Shown piece after piece: positions 37,564 through 47,053 of a stretch of 64,000 nt of DNA; positions within the stretch are counted from its first letter, which is position 1; every line of letters begins with the position of its first letter. This DNA is from an uncultured Kordiimonas sp. (GTDB taxonomy: Bacteria; Pseudomonadota; Alphaproteobacteria; Sphingomonadales; Kordiimonadaceae), in contig CANLMI010000002.1 in the NCBI GenBank assembly GCA_947492375.1, forward strand, positions 745,529 through 809,528, read 5' to 3'. Below the pieces are notes generated by a model that was not told where the DNA came from, did not search any database, and was given only the letters and a program-made list of their open reading frames with translations. The translations under genes were made by a program, and so were the position numbers.

Positions 37564-38889
37564 TTATTTGTATCTCGCTTCAATGGCTGCCAGTTCAGCA
37601 TCAATAGTCTGACGGTCCAACCAATTGCCTCGTTGCATCACGCCAGCAGGCTTTTTCAAATAGGCTATGTCTGCAAACGGATTACCGTTAAGCAGGACCA
37701 TATCGGCCCTATAGCCTACTCTAATCTGGCCAAAACGGTCTTTTTCTTTAAAATAGTTACCAACCGCCAGAGTTGCGCTCTTTAGAATTTCCTGAGGAGA
37801 CATGCCCGCTTCTCGCATCGTCGCCATCTCATTATGAATAGAAAACCCAGGTACACTGAAAACTTGTGGAGCATCTGTGCCAAAAAGTATTTCCACACCT
37901 TCATCAGATAATGTTTTCAGTAATTTTAGGCGGTTTTGATGACGAATTTCAGGCGTACTACCACGAAGGAAAGCAATATTTTGTGGCCGCTTGTAATAAT
38001 TGACCCAGCCTTCCCGAGTTTCTTTTGGAACATATTTTAACTCTGGAAGTGCCATAAGGCGTTCCAGATTATCTGCACGCAATAGCACCTTCCACAACGC
38101 AATCGTTGGCACCACACCAACACGCGCATTGCGTGTTAGTTTAGCCGCTTCCAATAACTTAGTATCATCAGCAGGTTTGTGAGCACCCTCAACAAAGGGA
38201 ATAAAGCCATCCAAATGATCGATTGTGCGCTGACTGACACTAAGGGCGTTTAAAAGGCCAACCTCATTTGGGATATGCCCACCAAATTCAATACCAACTT
38301 CATTAGCCGTTTTTGCCATTGCCTGATATTCAGGCAATGTGAGGCCTGGGTGCACCTTCAAAAGGTCCCAGGTTTCATTCACTTGTTCTAGAACTTTTTC
38401 CTGTGCTTGTTTAGGCGATGTGACAGAGTTCCCATTAAAACTCGGCCCGGCAAGATAAAGTGTTGGCGCAATGATTTGACCACTATTTGCTTTCCTACGC
38501 AATTCTAACTGACCCTCAGAACCGAGCATTCCCCTAACAGTGGTTACACCATTGGAAATATAGAGAAAAAGCGTATCAGCAATTGCTTGTTCACCTGATG
38601 TAATTGGTGGAATATGGCCATGCATTTCTCCAAAGCCAGGCGATAAATATTTGCCTGCAGCATCGATGATATTAGCGCCTTCAGGAATAGCAATGGCAGT
38701 TCTAGACCCAATAGCAATAATTCGGTCACCCTTTACAACAACGCGTTGATGGGTATCAAACGAGCCATGTTCAATATTGAGAATACTTACATCATCAAAT
38801 ACAATTTGTGCCAAAGCGGGCGTTGAAAAAATGCCAAAATAGTACAAACACCCAACGAAAATTGAGAAAATTACGCGCACACTAATCAT
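37564..38889 (-). CDS. Exported amidohydrolase-family enzyme
   Basis: The 441-residue protein has a signal peptide (about 1-26, ending TPALA). The metal site is GEMHGHIPPI with the variant HxH. GGHIPNEVG and TIDHLDGF supply further metal histidines, and LFGTDAPQVF the catalytic Asp. GYRADMVLLNGNPFADI is the usual C-terminal segment. It is related to imidazolonepropionase-like exported enzymes and only distantly similar to the other amidohydrolase here. ATG at 38889 has GAGGGG 8 bases upstream; the longer frame would start at the GTG inside that ribosome site. Confidence 0.88.
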   Translation of the reverse strand: MISVRVIFSIFVGCLYYFGIFSTPALAQIVFDDVSILNIEHGSFDTHQRVVVKGDRIIAIGSRTAIAIPEGANIIDAAGKYLSPGFGEMHGHIPPITSGEQAIADTLFLYISNGVTTVRGMLGSEGQLELRRKANSGQIIAPTLYLAGPSFNGNSVTSPKQAQEKVLEQVNETWDLLKVHPGLTLPEYQAMAKTANEVGIEFGGHIPNEVGLLNALSVSQRTIDHLDGFIPFVEGAHKPADDTKLLEAAKLTRNARVGVVPTIALWKVLLRADNLERLMALPELKYVPKETREGWVNYYKRPQNIAFLRGSTPEIRHQNRLKLLKTLSDEGVEILFGTDAPQVFSVPGFSIHNEMATMREAGMSPQEILKSATLAVGNYFKEKDRFGQIRVGYRADMVLLNGNPFADIAYLKKPAGVMQRGNWLDRQTIDAELAAIEARYK

Positions 38890-39007
38890 ATACTGTCCCC
38901 TCACTTACATCCATGTAAGATCGCATACAGGTTAAGCCAAAGTTGTACATGCCAAAAGTAATCAAGCCTTGCATAACAGATTTGTGATCTAAGCCCGCAT
39001 TTATCGA

Positions 39008-41098
39008 TCAAAAAACACCACTGATCGTTAGGAAAAATTCTCGGCCTTGGGTGCGAACTTGATCTTCAATAAACAAGACATCGCCAAGAGACCTTGATCC
39101 ATTGAAAACCGTCCTAACTCTGGGCTCTTCAGTATTAAAGAGATTATTGACTTCGCCTCGAATTTTAATACCAGCAGGTAAAGTTGTCTCCCAAAACATA
39201 CTGAAACGTGTGTCATTATTCTCGCGCACAACAAACTCATCTACACCAAAAAACTGAGAATCATTTCGGTCAAAATACCGAAATCCGGTCGCTGATCTCA
39301 AACCTGGCAGTTCTTTTCTGAAATCAATCTCGATCGATTGCGGACGCTCGTTAGAAAAACGCCGGTTTTCACCTGTTACCAAGTCAGTAACGCTAGAGTC
39401 TTGAATACGATAAGTTACATCAACTCGCGCATCAGAGAGCCCAATAAAGTCAAACGGTGTCGTAAAACCAATTTCAGCGCCGTACCGTGTTCCATTGCCA
39501 ATATTCCCGGTAGCCTCTGTAGTAGGGCTAGTTGGAATAAGATCAATCAAATCCTGTACATAATTATAAAATAACGTGAGTGAAATCACACCAATCTCAC
39601 CGAAGCGGCGTTCATAAACAGCTTCAGCAACAAGTGTACGATCAGGTTGCAGGTCCGGGTTCCCAAAATCCAGATCAGCATCATCAAAATTGGCAGAGCT
39701 AACAAAATCAAAAAAGTTCAATTGGCCAACTTCTTGCTCAAGTCGCAAACGCCATTGGCTATTAGGCGTCGGTATATAAGTGAGCGACAAACGTGGCTTA
39801 GGAAAGACAAATGTACGGCTATTATCAATATCGCCAGTTTGCTGAATTCTGGAGACTTCAACCGCAAGCGATAAATCTGCTGTTAATTTTGAGTTGATCG
39901 ACCACGAATCAGAAATAAATGGCTCACCTCGTAACTCACTGACACGTGTGTTAGAGCCCGGTAACGCAATCTCTTCACCATCCGTAAATAATTGGAAATC
40001 ACTATCAACAAAATTCTGAGCAACTTCACCGCCAAATTGAATGGTATGCTTTTTCCAGCCATTCCAATCAAACTCAAGCCGTCCAATAGTTTCACCTTCT
40101 GTTGTATCTGAAATCGATTGATTTACTGTGTCATCGTCAATTGCACGATCAATATCCAATGTTGAGAGGTTTTCACGGAACCGACGATTGATAAGACCAA
40201 TTACCTTAACAGCAAAATTCGGCGAGAAATCGTGTTCATAATCACTGCTCACCTCAAAATCGTTATTAGAATTATCGCGAAGTTGCAGAAACAAATTGCT
40301 GAAATTCTGATTTTCAGGTGTTCGAAGCGAATTTTCTTCGCCGTCAAAGCCTCGGCGGTTCCCTCTGAAATTTAACCTGAAAATATCACCGCTTTCAAAA
40401 CTGGTTTCGGTTTTAATATCCAGACTTAAGCGCCTGAACCGACCATCTTCTACTTCACGACGTAATTCGCCAGGTCCTGCAAAGTTAATCAGGTTTTCGT
40501 CTCCAACTTCCTGAAAAACAAAACGCCGACGCTCTATACCAATAGTATAATTAGTTCGCTTGAATGTGTTATTATATGAAACATTCAACCTGGGCACAAA
40601 ACCACCTCTGCTTGCCATAAAGTCAAGCTCCCAGGGAATTGCTCCACCAGCATCATCTTTACGGACCACATTCACAGCAACAGATTGTTGACCACCAAGG
40701 TCAAGCCCACCAGTGGCACCCCGAATAAGCTCGATACGCTCAACTCCGCTTTTCCCAATACGAGATAGCAAATTTTGAATACTATCTGACTTGATGCTTG
40801 GGCGCTTTCCATCGATCAACACATTACCAGCGGCACCGCCAAACCCGCGTACATCACCGCCCTGATCAATAGAAAACCCAGGAACCCTGTTCACCATATC
40901 AAGGGCAGTTACAGGAAAATACTGGTCAAAAAATTCGGGTTTATAAACGACAATACCATCCTCGTCGCTCGCTACTTCAGCTTCTTGACCAGTTTCATCA
41001 CCGTCGCTTGCAGCAAAAACAATATTAGTATTCAGCAAATTTAAACTTAAAATTACCGCAAAGGCACACAATAATAAGTTCTGCTTCTTTCCGAGCAT
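39008..41098 (-). CDS. TonB-dependent outer-membrane receptor
   Basis: The protein has 696 residues. A signal peptide covers about 1-29 (ending VFA). The plug domain includes ALDMVNRVPGFSIDQGGDVRGFGG, NVLIDGKRPSIKS and RIELIRGATGGLDLGG. The barrel ends with the outer-membrane strand REFFLTISGVF and its terminal Phe. There is no clear TonB-box EVVVTG; IVVYKPEFFDQYFP may serve. The ligand is unknown. It is flanked by the AhpD/propeller pair on one side and an amidohydrolase on the other, all on the minus strand, but gaps of over 100 bases do not prove an operon. Confidence 0.92.
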   Translation of the reverse strand: MLGKKQNLLLCAFAVILSLNLLNTNIVFAASDGDETGQEAEVASDEDGIVVYKPEFFDQYFPVTALDMVNRVPGFSIDQGGDVRGFGGAAGNVLIDGKRPSIKSDSIQNLLSRIGKSGVERIELIRGATGGLDLGGQQSVAVNVVRKDDAGGAIPWELDFMASRGGFVPRLNVSYNNTFKRTNYTIGIERRRFVFQEVGDENLINFAGPGELRREVEDGRFRRLSLDIKTETSFESGDIFRLNFRGNRRGFDGEENSLRTPENQNFSNLFLQLRDNSNNDFEVSSDYEHDFSPNFAVKVIGLINRRFRENLSTLDIDRAIDDDTVNQSISDTTEGETIGRLEFDWNGWKKHTIQFGGEVAQNFVDSDFQLFTDGEEIALPGSNTRVSELRGEPFISDSWSINSKLTADLSLAVEVSRIQQTGDIDNSRTFVFPKPRLSLTYIPTPNSQWRLRLEQEVGQLNFFDFVSSANFDDADLDFGNPDLQPDRTLVAEAVYERRFGEIGVISLTLFYNYVQDLIDLIPTSPTTEATGNIGNGTRYGAEIGFTTPFDFIGLSDARVDVTYRIQDSSVTDLVTGENRRFSNERPQSIEIDFRKELPGLRSATGFRYFDRNDSQFFGVDEFVVRENNDTRFSMFWETTLPAGIKIRGEVNNLFNTEEPRVRTVFNGSRSLGDVLFIEDQVRTQGREFFLTISGVF

Positions 41099-41314
41099 TT
41101 AACTTTAACTCCAAGATACAGAGATCTAACCCCACCCAATAAACGAAAAACATAAAAACGCTATTATGTAACTTTTCTATTTTCTTGTAACGAAGCCCTG
41201 TCAGCAACCCGAGCAGAATGGGTTGAATGGTTTAATTGATGCGACAAACTGAATATCTTTAACAGTCAAACCTTTGATCGATATAGGCAAATACTGAATA
41301 TTATAGCGTATTTA
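41099..41314. other. Intergenic region upstream of the TonB receptor
   Basis: This AT-rich stretch probably holds the receptor promoter. On the minus strand GTTACA occurs twice about 20 bases apart. I see no terminator after the AhpD-like gene and no small gene. Confidence 0.4.
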
Positions 41315-41920
41315 TTACGAGTGTGACCAATCATCAGGATCCGTTGAAGCATTGGGGGATAAACCAATAACGTCACCATCAACATTGACCCCAAGTCCTA
41401 ACACTGTTCGGTTCGCATAACTAAAATACGCAACAACCTGATTGATCTCGAGGATTTCCCCTTCTTTGAAACCTGCCTCTCTTAGCTCGCTTATATCTTG
41501 CTCAGCCATATCACCCGGACTACAGGTTAATTTTTTTGCATACCGGCATGCTGCGGTTTCCCGTATATCCAATATGTCTTCGGGTTGATCGGCTTCAAGC
41601 GCCACTCGGATTTGATCCGCTTTTTCCTGATCTCCCAACAATCTGGAAAACCCGCCAAAATGGTGCTCAACACAATAGTCACATTTATTCAATAGACTTA
41701 CGTATACCCCTAACAACTCAAGCAACCATTTCGGAAGTTCATTACCATAATGGTGCAGTACCGCTTTATAAATTGCCATATGCCCCTCAAGGGTATGAGG
41801 GCGAAGTGAATGAGCCATAAGAATATTATCAACATTGTTATCCGGGCCGGAGACACGCTTATAAATATCCTTCAATTTACCCACGGCACCTTGAAAAGAA
41901 ACAGTTGCTATCCAGGTCAT
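41315..41920 (-). CDS. AhpD-like / carboxymuconolactone decarboxylase-family (peroxidase-related) protein
   Basis: The 201-residue, all-helical protein has the redox motif NKCDYCVEHHFGG (Cys80, Cys83, His86/87) of AhpD-like alkylhydroperoxidases and of the peroxidase-related family. Later ANRTVLGLGVNVDGD is the family ending. It probably acts as a disulfide-based reductase or peroxidase, with the substrate unknown. Its ATG shares a base with the stop of the propeller fusion gene (TAATG), and GGAGGG lies inside that gene, so the two proteins are made together. No signal peptide is seen, while the partner is exported. Confidence 0.87.
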   Translation of the reverse strand: MTWIATVSFQGAVGKLKDIYKRVSGPDNNVDNILMAHSLRPHTLEGHMAIYKAVLHHYGNELPKWLLELLGVYVSLLNKCDYCVEHHFGGFSRLLGDQEKADQIRVALEADQPEDILDIRETAACRYAKKLTCSPGDMAEQDISELREAGFKEGEILEINQVVAYFSYANRTVLGLGVNVDGDVIGLSPNASTDPDDWSHS

Positions 41921-43635
41921 TATTTAGTGCCCTCCGGTTTAAAAACTTTCCCGCCTGCTGCATCAAGAAAAGGGGCGACAGGCATAAGAGTAATATCCTG
42001 ACGTTCCCGTAACTTTTCCAGGAACCAATATTTATGCCCAGCCCCAAAAGTAATGAGAATCCGTTTCCCCTCCAAAGAGTATTTATCAAGAGCCTCACTG
42101 ATTAAAGCATAATGGGCCTCGTTAATCCTAGTCCAGCCACCAGTTCCAAGTTCGTCATTAAACAACCGATCATAAGGCTCTAAACCCTTTTTGGTTATCT
42201 GATCATATTCGTTTGTATGGATAAAATATGGATCATCGCCGCGCTCCCCTATTATTTCATCCATCCATTTATTAGCAGCCTCATATTCTTCCCATTCAGC
42301 CTGACGAGATGGATTATCTTCGATACGCTTTAAGGCACCTCTACGATAGTTAGCCATATAACTATTCCAACCTGCTGTCGGAATAATTTCAAAATCCATC
42401 TCAGCCAGTAAAGGAAACAATGCCCCACTATATTCCGCAAACCGGCGTACGCGTGGTTCTGTTAATTTACCAGTTGCTTGAAAGCCTTTTATTGCAGCCT
42501 CTAGCCGATTGGGCGGTATCTCAGTAAATACATAATCGGGGTTTATCTCTTTGATTAATTTGCTCAGAAACGGCAATGAATATTTCTCACTAGTATTATG
42601 ACCATTATGAATCATTCCCAGCATCACAACTTCATTTTTAATATCGTTTTTCATGCGGTCGGCAGATTTTGGCACCGACAGCTTAGAAATTGTTCCGCTC
42701 ACTTCATTAGTAACATAAAGTTTGCCATCATCAGTCCGCATCACAATTGGTTGCTCACCAACATCAATAACATCAACCACTTCACGTTTCATAACATCGA
42801 TGATCGATAACGTTTTACCGCCTGCGTTATTCACAAATGCAAAATCACCCGCATCACTCATGGTAACCGAGAATGGCCTCGCTCCAATGCCCTTATCAAT
42901 CGTTTTAATAACCTCGAAAGACGCCGTGTTGATAAGCATCACCTTATTGTCACCGCCGCAAGCAACATAGTAGGTGGTATCATCTTGTGTAAGCGCCCCT
43001 CCTTCCGGGGACATACATACAGGTGTCGTAGCGACCATTTGTTCCGATAGCAAATCGAGAACGGTAACAGTATTATCTGTCCGGTTTGGGATAAAGGCGA
43101 GAACACCGTCTTTAGTCACATCAGCAGGATACGGCCTCTTACCGGTTTTATACGTTTTCTCAATGCGTCCGTGTTTAAGATTAAAAACTGTGAATTGATC
43201 TGCAAATTCACTCACTACATAAACTTTGTCGTCAACAACCTTTGGCGCAAAAAGCGATGGCCCTTTACCAACCTTCCAACGTCGGCCAATTTCTCCTGTA
43301 TCGCCGTGGACTTCAATCAGCTCGTCCTTACCAAAAGCGGTCACTAACCAATCATCACCCATTTTAATGATATCAAGCGGCGTTCCTGAAACAGGCCATC
43401 GAAATTTTTCTTTCAATGTTTTATTATCTAGAGCAACAATCACATCATCGCCCGAAAGTGTTACATAAACTGTATCGCCGTCTATGTAACTTCCATGCGG
43501 GGCTGAACCGATCTTTTGTTCCAAGTCGAGTGACACTTTACCTAAATCGGTATCACCGTAAACTCTGCTAGCTATTAAAGGCCCAACGCATAATAACAAT
43601 AAAGATAATTTATAAAGTCCTGACAACTTACCCAT
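41920..43635 (-). CDS. Exported YVTN-type beta-propeller fused to a TIKI/TraB/EreA-like domain
   Basis: The 571-residue protein has a signal peptide (about 1-29). Residues about 35-335 are a beta-propeller with roughly seven repeats of the YVTN type, for example LAFIPNRTDNTVTVLDL and FAFVNNAGGKTLSIIDV. The last ~230 residues are a different domain: VVMLGMIHNGHNTS, DYVFTEIPPNRLEAA and ITFGAGHKYWFLEKL. The GxxH, E and GAGH motifs in that order resemble the TIKI/TraB/ChaN/erythromycin-esterase superfamily and the DUF5694 type, so a hydrolase is possible. GAGGGG fixes the ATG at 43635. It is translationally coupled to the AhpD-like gene. The domain assignment of the C-terminal half is inference. 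Confidence 0.75.
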   Translation of the reverse strand: MGKLSGLYKLSLLLLCVGPLIASRVYGDTDLGKVSLDLEQKIGSAPHGSYIDGDTVYVTLSGDDVIVALDNKTLKEKFRWPVSGTPLDIIKMGDDWLVTAFGKDELIEVHGDTGEIGRRWKVGKGPSLFAPKVVDDKVYVVSEFADQFTVFNLKHGRIEKTYKTGKRPYPADVTKDGVLAFIPNRTDNTVTVLDLLSEQMVATTPVCMSPEGGALTQDDTTYYVACGGDNKVMLINTASFEVIKTIDKGIGARPFSVTMSDAGDFAFVNNAGGKTLSIIDVMKREVVDVIDVGEQPIVMRTDDGKLYVTNEVSGTISKLSVPKSADRMKNDIKNEVVMLGMIHNGHNTSEKYSLPFLSKLIKEINPDYVFTEIPPNRLEAAIKGFQATGKLTEPRVRRFAEYSGALFPLLAEMDFEIIPTAGWNSYMANYRRGALKRIEDNPSRQAEWEEYEAANKWMDEIIGERGDDPYFIHTNEYDQITKKGLEPYDRLFNDELGTGGWTRINEAHYALISEALDKYSLEGKRILITFGAGHKYWFLEKLRERQDITLMPVAPFLDAAGGKVFKPEGTK

Positions 43636-43795
43636 TTCAATACCCCTCACTTCCCTCAAACCTAAGTTGGTTTTGCGAACAGCACGCCATTTTGTCAAGA
43701 AACTGCGCTTATGATGCCGCGCTTGTGATAGTCTGCATATTGATTAGCATTGAATTGATATTATTATGGTCTGGAAATATTAATAAGGATTTCGC

Positions 43796-44458
43796 TTGAA
43801 TAACAACCTAGCTATTCCCGGTGATTATTCACCACGAGAAGAGTTTCTCCATGCTGTAACTCACGGTATTGGAGTCATTTTTTCAATCTTCGCCTTTATT
43901 ATTCTGACTATCAAAGCTGAAACAATTGACATGGTTGCTGTTACAGCAGTCATGATTTATGCGGTCAGTATGCTTTTGATGTTCGGTTTTTCCACGCTCT
44001 ACCACAGTATGCCAGGCAGCCGCCTGCAACCCATGTTGAAAATGTTGGATCATTCTGCAATCTACTTCAAAATTGCCGGAACCTATACACCTTTTGCCCT
44101 TATTACGTTACCATCCCTAACTGGTTTATGGGTCATGATTGGCATTTGGGGGGCCGCATTTTTTGGGACTTTTTTTAAAGTAACTGCTTTCGTCAAAAAA
44201 ACTGGAAAGCGATTTAGCCCATTATCACTCGGTGTTTATTTGGCGATGGGATGGGCAAGTATTTTTATGATTGGCGAACTTATTGACCACCTTAAAGAAG
44301 GTGGCATCAATTGGGTCATTGCAGGTGGTTTATGCTATACAGTCGGCGCAGTTTTTTACGCCCTTAAAAAATTACCCTATACTCATACCATATGGCATTT
44401 GTTCGTTTTAGCAGGCGCTGGTTGCCATTTTATCAGTATCTACTATTACGTAATTTAA
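43796..44458 (+). CDS. Hemolysin III-family (PAQR-like) membrane protein
   Basis: The 220-residue protein has seven hydrophobic segments. The family opening is EEFLHAVTHGIGVIFSI. FGFSTLYHSMP (metal-type His) follows, then MLDHSAIYFKIAGTYTPF, and HTIWHLFVLAGAGCHFISIYYYV at the end carries the HxxxH site in pieces. The start is TTG at 43796 with AAGGA at 6 bases. The family is named from a Bacillus protein; most members are not proven hemolysins and may be ceramidase-like metal hydrolases. Confidence 0.92.
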   Translation: MNNNLAIPGDYSPREEFLHAVTHGIGVIFSIFAFIILTIKAETIDMVAVTAVMIYAVSMLLMFGFSTLYHSMPGSRLQPMLKMLDHSAIYFKIAGTYTPFALITLPSLTGLWVMIGIWGAAFFGTFFKVTAFVKKTGKRFSPLSLGVYLAMGWASIFMIGELIDHLKEGGINWVIAGGLCYTVGAVFYALKKLPYTHTIWHLFVLAGAGCHFISIYYYVI

Positions 44459-44556
44459 TGCATAAACAAATGATCTCCATACCGCTCCCTTGCATTTTCA
44501 ACATCTGCGATGCACAGTACCGTCAAATACCGGGTGGGTAACTTTGAGGAATTATC

Positions 44557-46881
44557 ATGACATTTAAAGCGCGATTACTGGGCCTTACTGCGCTGGCTGG
44601 CGCCACTTTCATCCCTTTCACTTTAAGCGAAACAAGCACCATGAACGCTCTTGCAGAAGCTGAAATCACCACTGAGAAAGAAACAAATGCAGGTGAGCTA
44701 TCACTTAATCGTCTTTATGTATCCAAAGATTTCGAGAGCGATTGGTTCGGCGGCACACGCTGGCTCAAGGATGGTAGCGGCTATACAATTATTGAAAAAT
44801 CTGAAGCAGTTGAAGATGGCCGTGATGTTGTAAGATATAACCCTGAAACAGGTGCAAAAGAGATTTTAATCTCCGCAAGCCAATTAATTCCTGAAGGCGA
44901 AGAAAAGCCCATAAGCGTTAGCGATTTCACTTGGTCTGATGACGGTAAAATTGCTCTTATTTATACAAACACAAAACGTGTCTGGCGCCGCAATACGCAG
45001 GGCGATTACTGGACACTATCCTTAGAAGACGGCAAATTAAAACAGGTTGGTGCTAACTTCCCAGCTTCGTCCCTCATGTTTGCAAAGTTTTCTCCAGACG
45101 GCAGTAAAGTCGCTTACGTTCAGAAAACAGGTCGCAAAATCCACGATATTTATGTGGAGGAAATTGAAAATGGCAAGCAAACACGCCTAACCAACGATGG
45201 CTCTGAGACCATAATTAATGGTACATTTGACTGGGCTTATGAGGAAGAGTTTGGCTTGCGCGATGGTTTCCGCTGGTCCCCTGACGGAACCAAAATCGCC
45301 TATTGGCAGCTGGACGCGTCAGGCGTGAGGGATTTCACCCTTATTAATAATACAGACGAAAATTATCCTCAGCTAACAACATATAGTTATCCAAAAGTTG
45401 GTGAAACCAATTCAGCCGCGAAGGTTGGCGTTGTCTCGATTGATGGTGGTGATACCACATGGATGAATATCGATGGTAACCCGCGTATGAATTATATCGC
45501 TTACCTAGAGTGGGCAGATAATTCTGACGAAGTCATCGTGCAACAACTTAATCGGCGCCAGAATACCAACAATATGATTTTGGCGAATGCTAGCACAGGT
45601 AACAGTAAGACTGTCATGACTGACAATGATGATGCATGGCTTGATGTTGTTACTGATTTCCGCTGGTTAAATGATGGCAAAGAATTTTTATGGGTGAGTG
45701 AAAAGGATGGCTGGCGTCAGATATATCGTATCAGCCGCGACGGTAAATCCTCAAAGAAGATAACAGACGGCGCCTATGATGTGGTGCGGATTAACCGTAT
45801 CGACACCGAAGGTGGCTTCATCTATTTCAATGCGTCACCTGATGACCCACAGCGTATGTATCTTTACCGAATTGCCATTGACGGCAACAGCCCAGCTGAA
45901 CGGCTTACACCAGCGGACCAAAAAGGTTCACACAGCTATACTGTCAGCTTTGACGGACAATATGCGTTCCATCGCTGGTCAAACCGCGATAAGCCGCTTG
46001 CAATCGACCTAGTGCGCCTACCGGACCATAGCCAAGCTCAAAGCTTTGTGGATAACGCAACACTTGCTGAAACCTATGCAAATGTGACGAAAGGTAAGAC
46101 CGAATTTTTCAGTGTTACGACTGATGATACGACAATGGAAGGCATCATGCGCTTTCCTGCTGATTTCGATGCCAATAAGAAATACCCCGTTATCTTCTTT
46201 GTTTACGGTGAACCGGCTGGCATGACTGCTGCCGATAGCTGGAACAGAAATGATTTGTGGCACATTATGATGACACAAAAAGGCTATATCGTTGCAACGG
46301 TTGATAACCGCGGCCAACCTGCCCCCAAAGGCAGAACATGGCGTAAATCCATATATCGGACACTTGGCCTGACCAACGTTAATGATCAGGCAGCAGCTAC
46401 AAAAAAGCTGATGGCTGAACGCCCATATATGGATGCAGATCGTATTGGGATTTGGGGCCATTCAGGCGGCGGTACTTCAACATTGCATGCTCTCTTTCGC
46501 CACAGTGATGTCTATAAAGTTGGTGTATCGCGCGCTCCAGTGCCAGATATCCGCCTTTATGACAGCATTTATCAGGAACGTTATTCCGGCGTTCTTCCTG
46601 AAGATAAAGACTATTATGACAAGGCAGTTGCAATTAATTATGCTGAAAACCTGAAAGGTAACTTGCTGCTGATCCACGGTACAGGCGATGATAATGTTCA
46701 TTATCAAGGTAGCGAACGACTGATCAACAAACTGGTTGAAAACAATATCCAGTTTGATTTTATTTCTTATCCAAACCGTACGCACGGCATTCGTGAAGGT
46801 AAAGGCACTGTTCTTCATATGATGACGGCGCAGACCAATTATTTCCTGCGTCACCTTCCTGCTGGACCAAGAGACCAATAA
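44557..46881 (+). CDS. S9B dipeptidyl-peptidase IV-like protease, exported
   Basis: This 774-residue protease has a signal-like N-terminus. The eight-bladed DPP IV propeller includes the family segment TFDWAYEEEFGLRDGFRWSPD with the Glu pair that holds the substrate N-terminus. The C-terminal hydrolase domain has Ser636 in GIWGHSGGG, Asp at about 711-712 in HGTGDDNVHYQ and His743 in NRTHGI. It releases X-Pro or X-Ala dipeptides from peptides. GAGGAA precedes the ATG. A terminator follows. It complements the M2 dipeptidase and the exported amidohydrolases. Confidence 0.94.
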   Translation: MTFKARLLGLTALAGATFIPFTLSETSTMNALAEAEITTEKETNAGELSLNRLYVSKDFESDWFGGTRWLKDGSGYTIIEKSEAVEDGRDVVRYNPETGAKEILISASQLIPEGEEKPISVSDFTWSDDGKIALIYTNTKRVWRRNTQGDYWTLSLEDGKLKQVGANFPASSLMFAKFSPDGSKVAYVQKTGRKIHDIYVEEIENGKQTRLTNDGSETIINGTFDWAYEEEFGLRDGFRWSPDGTKIAYWQLDASGVRDFTLINNTDENYPQLTTYSYPKVGETNSAAKVGVVSIDGGDTTWMNIDGNPRMNYIAYLEWADNSDEVIVQQLNRRQNTNNMILANASTGNSKTVMTDNDDAWLDVVTDFRWLNDGKEFLWVSEKDGWRQIYRISRDGKSSKKITDGAYDVVRINRIDTEGGFIYFNASPDDPQRMYLYRIAIDGNSPAERLTPADQKGSHSYTVSFDGQYAFHRWSNRDKPLAIDLVRLPDHSQAQSFVDNATLAETYANVTKGKTEFFSVTTDDTTMEGIMRFPADFDANKKYPVIFFVYGEPAGMTAADSWNRNDLWHIMMTQKGYIVATVDNRGQPAPKGRTWRKSIYRTLGLTNVNDQAAATKKLMAERPYMDADRIGIWGHSGGGTSTLHALFRHSDVYKVGVSRAPVPDIRLYDSIYQERYSGVLPEDKDYYDKAVAINYAENLKGNLLLIHGTGDDNVHYQGSERLINKLVENNIQFDFISYPNRTHGIREGKGTVLHMMTAQTNYFLRHLPAGPRDQ

Positions 46882-46911
46882 TCTTCAGGATTACTTTTCG
46901 CACTAAACATT

Positions 46912-46940
46912 ATAAAGCCAGTCCAATTGACTGGCTTTAT
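46912..46940 (+). terminator. Terminator of the DPP IV-like gene
   Basis: A perfect 12-bp inverted repeat with a 5-base loop ends in GGCTTTAT, about 30 bases after the stop. Confidence 0.8.
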
Positions 46941-47053
46941 CTATAAGCAACAATACCACAGATTTGCCCTCAACCACTTTTTAGTGAACACCTTCCCTAA
47001 GGCAAAAGGGGTTTGTATGGTGCACACAACTTTGGCTTATGGGAAAGAATTCT

